A stretch of DNA of 8,677 nucleotides, from contig JAGLDN010000280.1 in the NCBI GenBank assembly GCA_023145575.1, forward strand, positions 1-8,677. Direction: 5' to 3'. Position numbers and translations under genes: made by a program. This DNA is from Psychromonas sp. Its GTDB lineage: Bacteria > Pseudomonadota > Gammaproteobacteria > Enterobacterales > Psychromonadaceae. The notes under the pieces were generated by a model, which was not told the DNA's origin, did no database searches, and saw nothing but the letters and a program-made list of their open reading frames with translations. How positions within the stretch are numbered: position 1 is the stretch's first letter; every line of letters begins with the position of its first letter. Shown here one piece after another: positions 6,120-8,677 of this stretch.

Positions 6120-8003
6120 TTATTGATCTGCCTTCCACACTAAATCTTCAATTTCATTTGTAGGATTAAATCCCGCAGGTACTGATATTAATATTTCCCT
6201 AATTGATTTATGATCAAACTGCGTGCAAGCTTCATCTAAACTTTTTAATATTTGTTTGTACTCAGCATAAGGTAAATAACTTTCATTCGCTCGCATAATA
6301 CCCTCATGATCACACGGCGTCACGTTATTACCAATCAGTAACTCTTCAAAAAGTTTTTCACCAGGACGTAGACCTGTAAATTTAATTTCAATATCGCCAA
6401 GTGGGTTTTGTTTTGATTTTATCTGCAAACCAGAGAGTTTAATTAAATTTGTTGCCAAATCAACGATACGAACAGGCTTGCCCATATCCAGTACAAAAAC
6501 ATCCCCCCCTTTACCCATTGATCCCGCTTGAATAACTAAGCTTGCCGCTTCAGGAATTGTCATAAAATAACGGATCATATCTGGGTGTGTGATGGTAACA
6601 TGATCTCCTTTTTTAATTTGTTGCTTAAATAAAGGTATAACAGAGCCAGATGAACCTAATACATTTCCAAAGCGTACCATGCAAAAACGGGTATCATGCT
6701 CTTCAGCGGCCAATGACTGTAAAGAAAGCTCTGCCATGCGTTTAGTTGTGCCCATTACATTGGTTGGCCTCACCGCTTTATCTGTCGATATTAACACAAA
6801 AGACTCAACCTTAGCAGCAATACACGCTAAAGCAGTATAATAGGTCCCAAAAATATTATTACGTATACCTTCTACGACATTATACTCAACTAACGGGACA
6901 TGCTTGTACGCGGCTGCATGATATAAGGTTTGAACCTTGAAGCTTTTTAGCACCCTCTCTAACAGATGTTGATTTTGCACAGAGCCTAACAAAGGCACTA
7001 TTTCAACATTCAATTGCTGACTGATCACCATCCCACAAAGTTCTTTGTCTATTTGATAGAGGCTACACTCAGAAAGCTCAAAAAGAATTAAAACGGTGGG
7101 ATTTTGTAATAATATTTTACGGCAAAGCTCTGAACCAATTGATCCTCCCGCACCCGTTACCATCACCACTTTATCGTTAATATTTGCCCCTAAAAGCGCG
7201 GATTTTGATGCGACTGGATCACGTCCGAGAAGATCTTCAATCGGTACGTCATGCAACTGGTCAACGGTGGCGGATCCATTCAACAAGTCTTTAAAATTGG
7301 GGATAGATAATACTTCAATAGGCAATTCAACTAGCGACTCGATGATCATTTTACGTTCAATGCGGCTGGCACTTGGGATAGCAAGTAACATTTTGTCAAT
7401 TCTTTTTCGAGTAATTAAAGAGGCCAAGGATTTTTTATTATGAACCGTCAAACCATTGACAACGGTGTTATGAAAATTTTTATTATCATCGATAAATGCA
7501 ACAGGATGAAACTCGCTACCTTGACGCAATAGATAAAGAAGTTGGCGACCAGCATCTCCCGCACCATAAATAAGCGTACGTATTTTACGGTTGTTTTGCT
7601 TGGTAGTAGAAGAAACACGCACTAATAAACGCGCGCCACCACAAAGAAAAATGAGAAAGCTAACATAAATAATAGGGATTGTTCGAGGAACGAAAGCGTG
7701 CGTAAAATAGCCAGATATAATTAAAAACCCAGCAGAAATGATACAACTAAAAATGATTGTGAGTAAAGCATGCAGACTTAAATAACGTAATACCGCACGA
7801 TACAGACCCACTCTCACAAATAACAATAGTGTGCTAATTATAAGCAGTAACAGTAAATAAACATATTGTATATTATAATAAAGGGTTAAATCCCCTAAAC
7901 GAATATAAAATGCGCCTACAAAAGCGACAGAAATAAAGAGAGCGTCAGATAATACACCAATGAGGCGTTTATAAAAACGCGGGAGAGAGAGAAAATAATT
8001 CAT
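6120..8003 (-). CDS. wbpM: Membrane-bound UDP-GlcNAc 4,6-dehydratase, WbpM/FlaA1 family
   Basis: The 627-residue protein is close to WbpM length. Four hydrophobic helices lie at roughly residues 13-33, 46-66, 78-99 and 108-128. A first Rossmann-like domain follows with YGAGDAG at 146-152. The catalytic SDR domain has TGAGGSIGSEL from 283, YHAAAYKHVP at 361-370, STDKAVRPTNVMGTTKR at 406-422, RFGNVLGSSGSVIPLF and GLRPGEKLFEEL near the end. The usual Tyr is Met (M417-x3-K421), with D408 and K409, as in WbpM. The family converts UDP-GlcNAc to UDP-2-acetamido-2,6-dideoxy-D-xylo-4-hexulose at the inner membrane, the precursor of D-QuiNAc, D-FucNAc or related sugars. The ATG at 8003 has AAGGTGG nine bases upstream. 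It follows the phosphoglycosyl transferase gene after 92 bases. A 4-reductase to finish the sugar is not in the window. Confidence 0.93.
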   Translation of the reverse strand: MNYFLSLPRFYKRLIGVLSDALFISVAFVGAFYIRLGDLTLYYNIQYVYLLLLLIISTLLLFVRVGLYRAVLRYLSLHALLTIIFSCIISAGFLIISGYFTHAFVPRTIPIIYVSFLIFLCGGARLLVRVSSTTKQNNRKIRTLIYGAGDAGRQLLYLLRQGSEFHPVAFIDDNKNFHNTVVNGLTVHNKKSLASLITRKRIDKMLLAIPSASRIERKMIIESLVELPIEVLSIPNFKDLLNGSATVDQLHDVPIEDLLGRDPVASKSALLGANINDKVVMVTGAGGSIGSELCRKILLQNPTVLILFELSECSLYQIDKELCGMVISQQLNVEIVPLLGSVQNQHLLERVLKSFKVQTLYHAAAYKHVPLVEYNVVEGIRNNIFGTYYTALACIAAKVESFVLISTDKAVRPTNVMGTTKRMAELSLQSLAAEEHDTRFCMVRFGNVLGSSGSVIPLFKQQIKKGDHVTITHPDMIRYFMTIPEAASLVIQAGSMGKGGDVFVLDMGKPVRIVDLATNLIKLSGLQIKSKQNPLGDIEIKFTGLRPGEKLFEELLIGNNVTPCDHEGIMRANESYLPYAEYKQILKSLDEACTQFDHKSIREILISVPAGFNPTNEIEDLVWKADQ

Positions 8004-8012
8004 TTAACTTTG

Positions 8013-8019
8013 CCACCTT
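8013..8019 (-). promoter_or_regulatory. Strong Shine-Dalgarno of the wbpM-like gene
   Basis: AAGGTGG on the minus strand, nine bases before the ATG at 8003. It overlaps the stop codon of a small hydrophobic frame that ends at 8018. Confidence 0.65.
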
Positions 8020-8086
8020 AACAAGCTATAATAAAAAAGCCCAGCATAATTGCAATCGTTAAAATAGTAACATAAAATTTAAACAA
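8018..8086 (-). other. Possible 22-codon hydrophobic small frame (doubtful)
   Basis: Three sense codons after the stop of the phosphoglycosyl transferase gene, and in the same frame, a TTG could start a 22-residue peptide. It begins FKFYVTILTIA after the start residue and ends LGFFIIAC, long enough to cross a membrane once. No Shine-Dalgarno is visible. It may equally be a lost C-terminal tail of the upstream gene or chance AT-rich sequence. Confidence 0.15.
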
Positions 8087-8095
8087 CGCTGTGAA

Positions 8096-8656
8096 TTAAT
8101 TAACCGCATCGCCCGATCCACTACCTGTAGCCGTTTGAATAATATACTTAAAATAGTCTTTTATTGTTAGTGACTTAACCATTTTCATATCAGTTTCAGC
8201 TAATAATTTTGGCGTAGACATATCGATATTATTTACTTGTGCAAGCCCTGTAATACCCGGTAAGACATCATAAACACCTCGACTATCACGTTCAAAAATT
8301 AACTCGTCTTGATTAAATAAATTAGGACGAGGGCCAACAAAACTCATTTCCCCTTTTAATACGTTAATTAATTGTGGCAACTCATCTATTTTAGTTTTAC
8401 GCAGAAAACCACCAAGCTTGGTAATTGACGCAGTATTAGCTAAATGACTTGCCACTGATTTTGTATCAACTGACATAGTACGAAATTTGATTAAGTTAAA
8501 TGGTGTTTTATTCTTACCAACACGTTGCTGGATAAAAATAGGGGATTTCGTATCAAAATAACCAATAATAGTAACAATTAACAAAATTGGAGAGGTAACA
8601 ATTAACCCCACGAAAGCCATTAGAAAATCGAGGGTAAAGATCATTGTTTTTGTCAT
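8096..8656 (-). CDS. Initiating phosphoglycosyl transferase (small monotopic PglC-type sugar transferase)
   Basis: The 186-residue protein is the minimal catalytic form of the bacterial sugar transferase family. One hydrophobic segment at about 8-32 contains the S22-P23 break that makes the re-entrant helix of PglC-type enzymes. QQRVGKNKTPFNLIKFRTM follows at 43-61. The catalytic pair is D91-E92 in KIDELPQLINVLKGEMSFVGPRP, and PGITGLAQVN lies near 148. The family transfers a phospho-sugar from a UDP-sugar to undecaprenyl phosphate, the first committed step of an O-unit or capsule repeat. With a WbpM-like gene next door, an N-acetylated 6-deoxy-D-sugar is a plausible first sugar; this is inference. 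The ATG at 8656 has only a weak AAAG upstream, and ATG at codon 5 is an alternative. Only 21 bases of the upstream region are in the window. Confidence 0.92.
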   Translation of the reverse strand: MTKTMIFTLDFLMAFVGLIVTSPILLIVTIIGYFDTKSPIFIQQRVGKNKTPFNLIKFRTMSVDTKSVASHLANTASITKLGGFLRKTKIDELPQLINVLKGEMSFVGPRPNLFNQDELIFERDSRGVYDVLPGITGLAQVNNIDMSTPKLLAETDMKMVKSLTIKDYFKYIIQTATGSGSGDAVN

Positions 8657-8677
8657 ATTGTTTTCTTTATTGTTTTT

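Noticed and set aside
7096..7443. A 115-codon plus-strand frame opposite the wbpM-like gene
   Set aside because: It is an antisense shadow of the catalytic domain. The sequence is low in recognisable motifs and has no independent support.
8657..8677. JUMPStart/ops element of an O-antigen operon
   Set aside because: Only 21 upstream bases are present and none match GGCGGTAG. No match was found in the other intergenic gaps on either strand.

Overview
The window is a stretch of an O-antigen or capsule gene cluster. All real genes lie on the minus strand, so transcription runs from high to low coordinates. Low G+C, gammaproteobacterial-type polysaccharide enzymes and an IS110 remnant of a kind I associate with marine Gammaproteobacteria suggest a Vibrio-, Photobacterium- or Shewanella-like host. 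I cannot fix the genus from this sequence.

Layout in transcription order. (1) 8656-8096: a small monotopic phosphoglycosyl transferase that would start the lipid-linked repeat unit. (2) 8003-6120: a long membrane-bound WbpM/FlaA1-type UDP-GlcNAc 4,6-dehydratase. (3) 5984-4605: ManC, a bifunctional mannose-1-phosphate guanylyltransferase / mannose-6-phosphate isomerase. (4) 4604-3907: about 700 bases with no working gene. It holds the decayed 5' quarter of an IS110-family transposase gene, and nested inside that a 248-bp terminal-inverted-repeat element (MITE-like). Removing the element plus one TA restores the transposase reading frame across the junction. (5) 3906-1: a tight block of four genes, with junctions that abut or overlap by 13 bases. 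They are an FnlA/WbvB-type dehydratase, an RmlD-like reductase interrupted by one in-frame TAA, an FnlC/QnlB/WbvD-type C2 epimerase, and a WbuB-type glycosyltransferase that runs off the left edge.

How the genes work together. The last block looks like a UDP-2-acetamido-2,6-dideoxy-L-hexose pathway plus its transferase. The middle enzyme is an RmlD-like reductase of about 295 residues rather than the larger CapF/WbjC type, so the expected sugar is the L-RhaNAc/L-QuiNAc series rather than L-FucNAc. The premature stop in that reductase would block the step unless it is suppressed, complemented, or a sequence error. The WbpM-like enzyme should feed a D-QuiNAc or D-FucNAc branch, and ManC supplies GDP-mannose. 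The partners needed to finish those branches (a 4-reductase, ManB, and others) are not in the window. The IS110/MITE scar sits exactly between the manC/wbpM side and the L-sugar side, as expected at a module junction in a recombining surface-polysaccharide locus.
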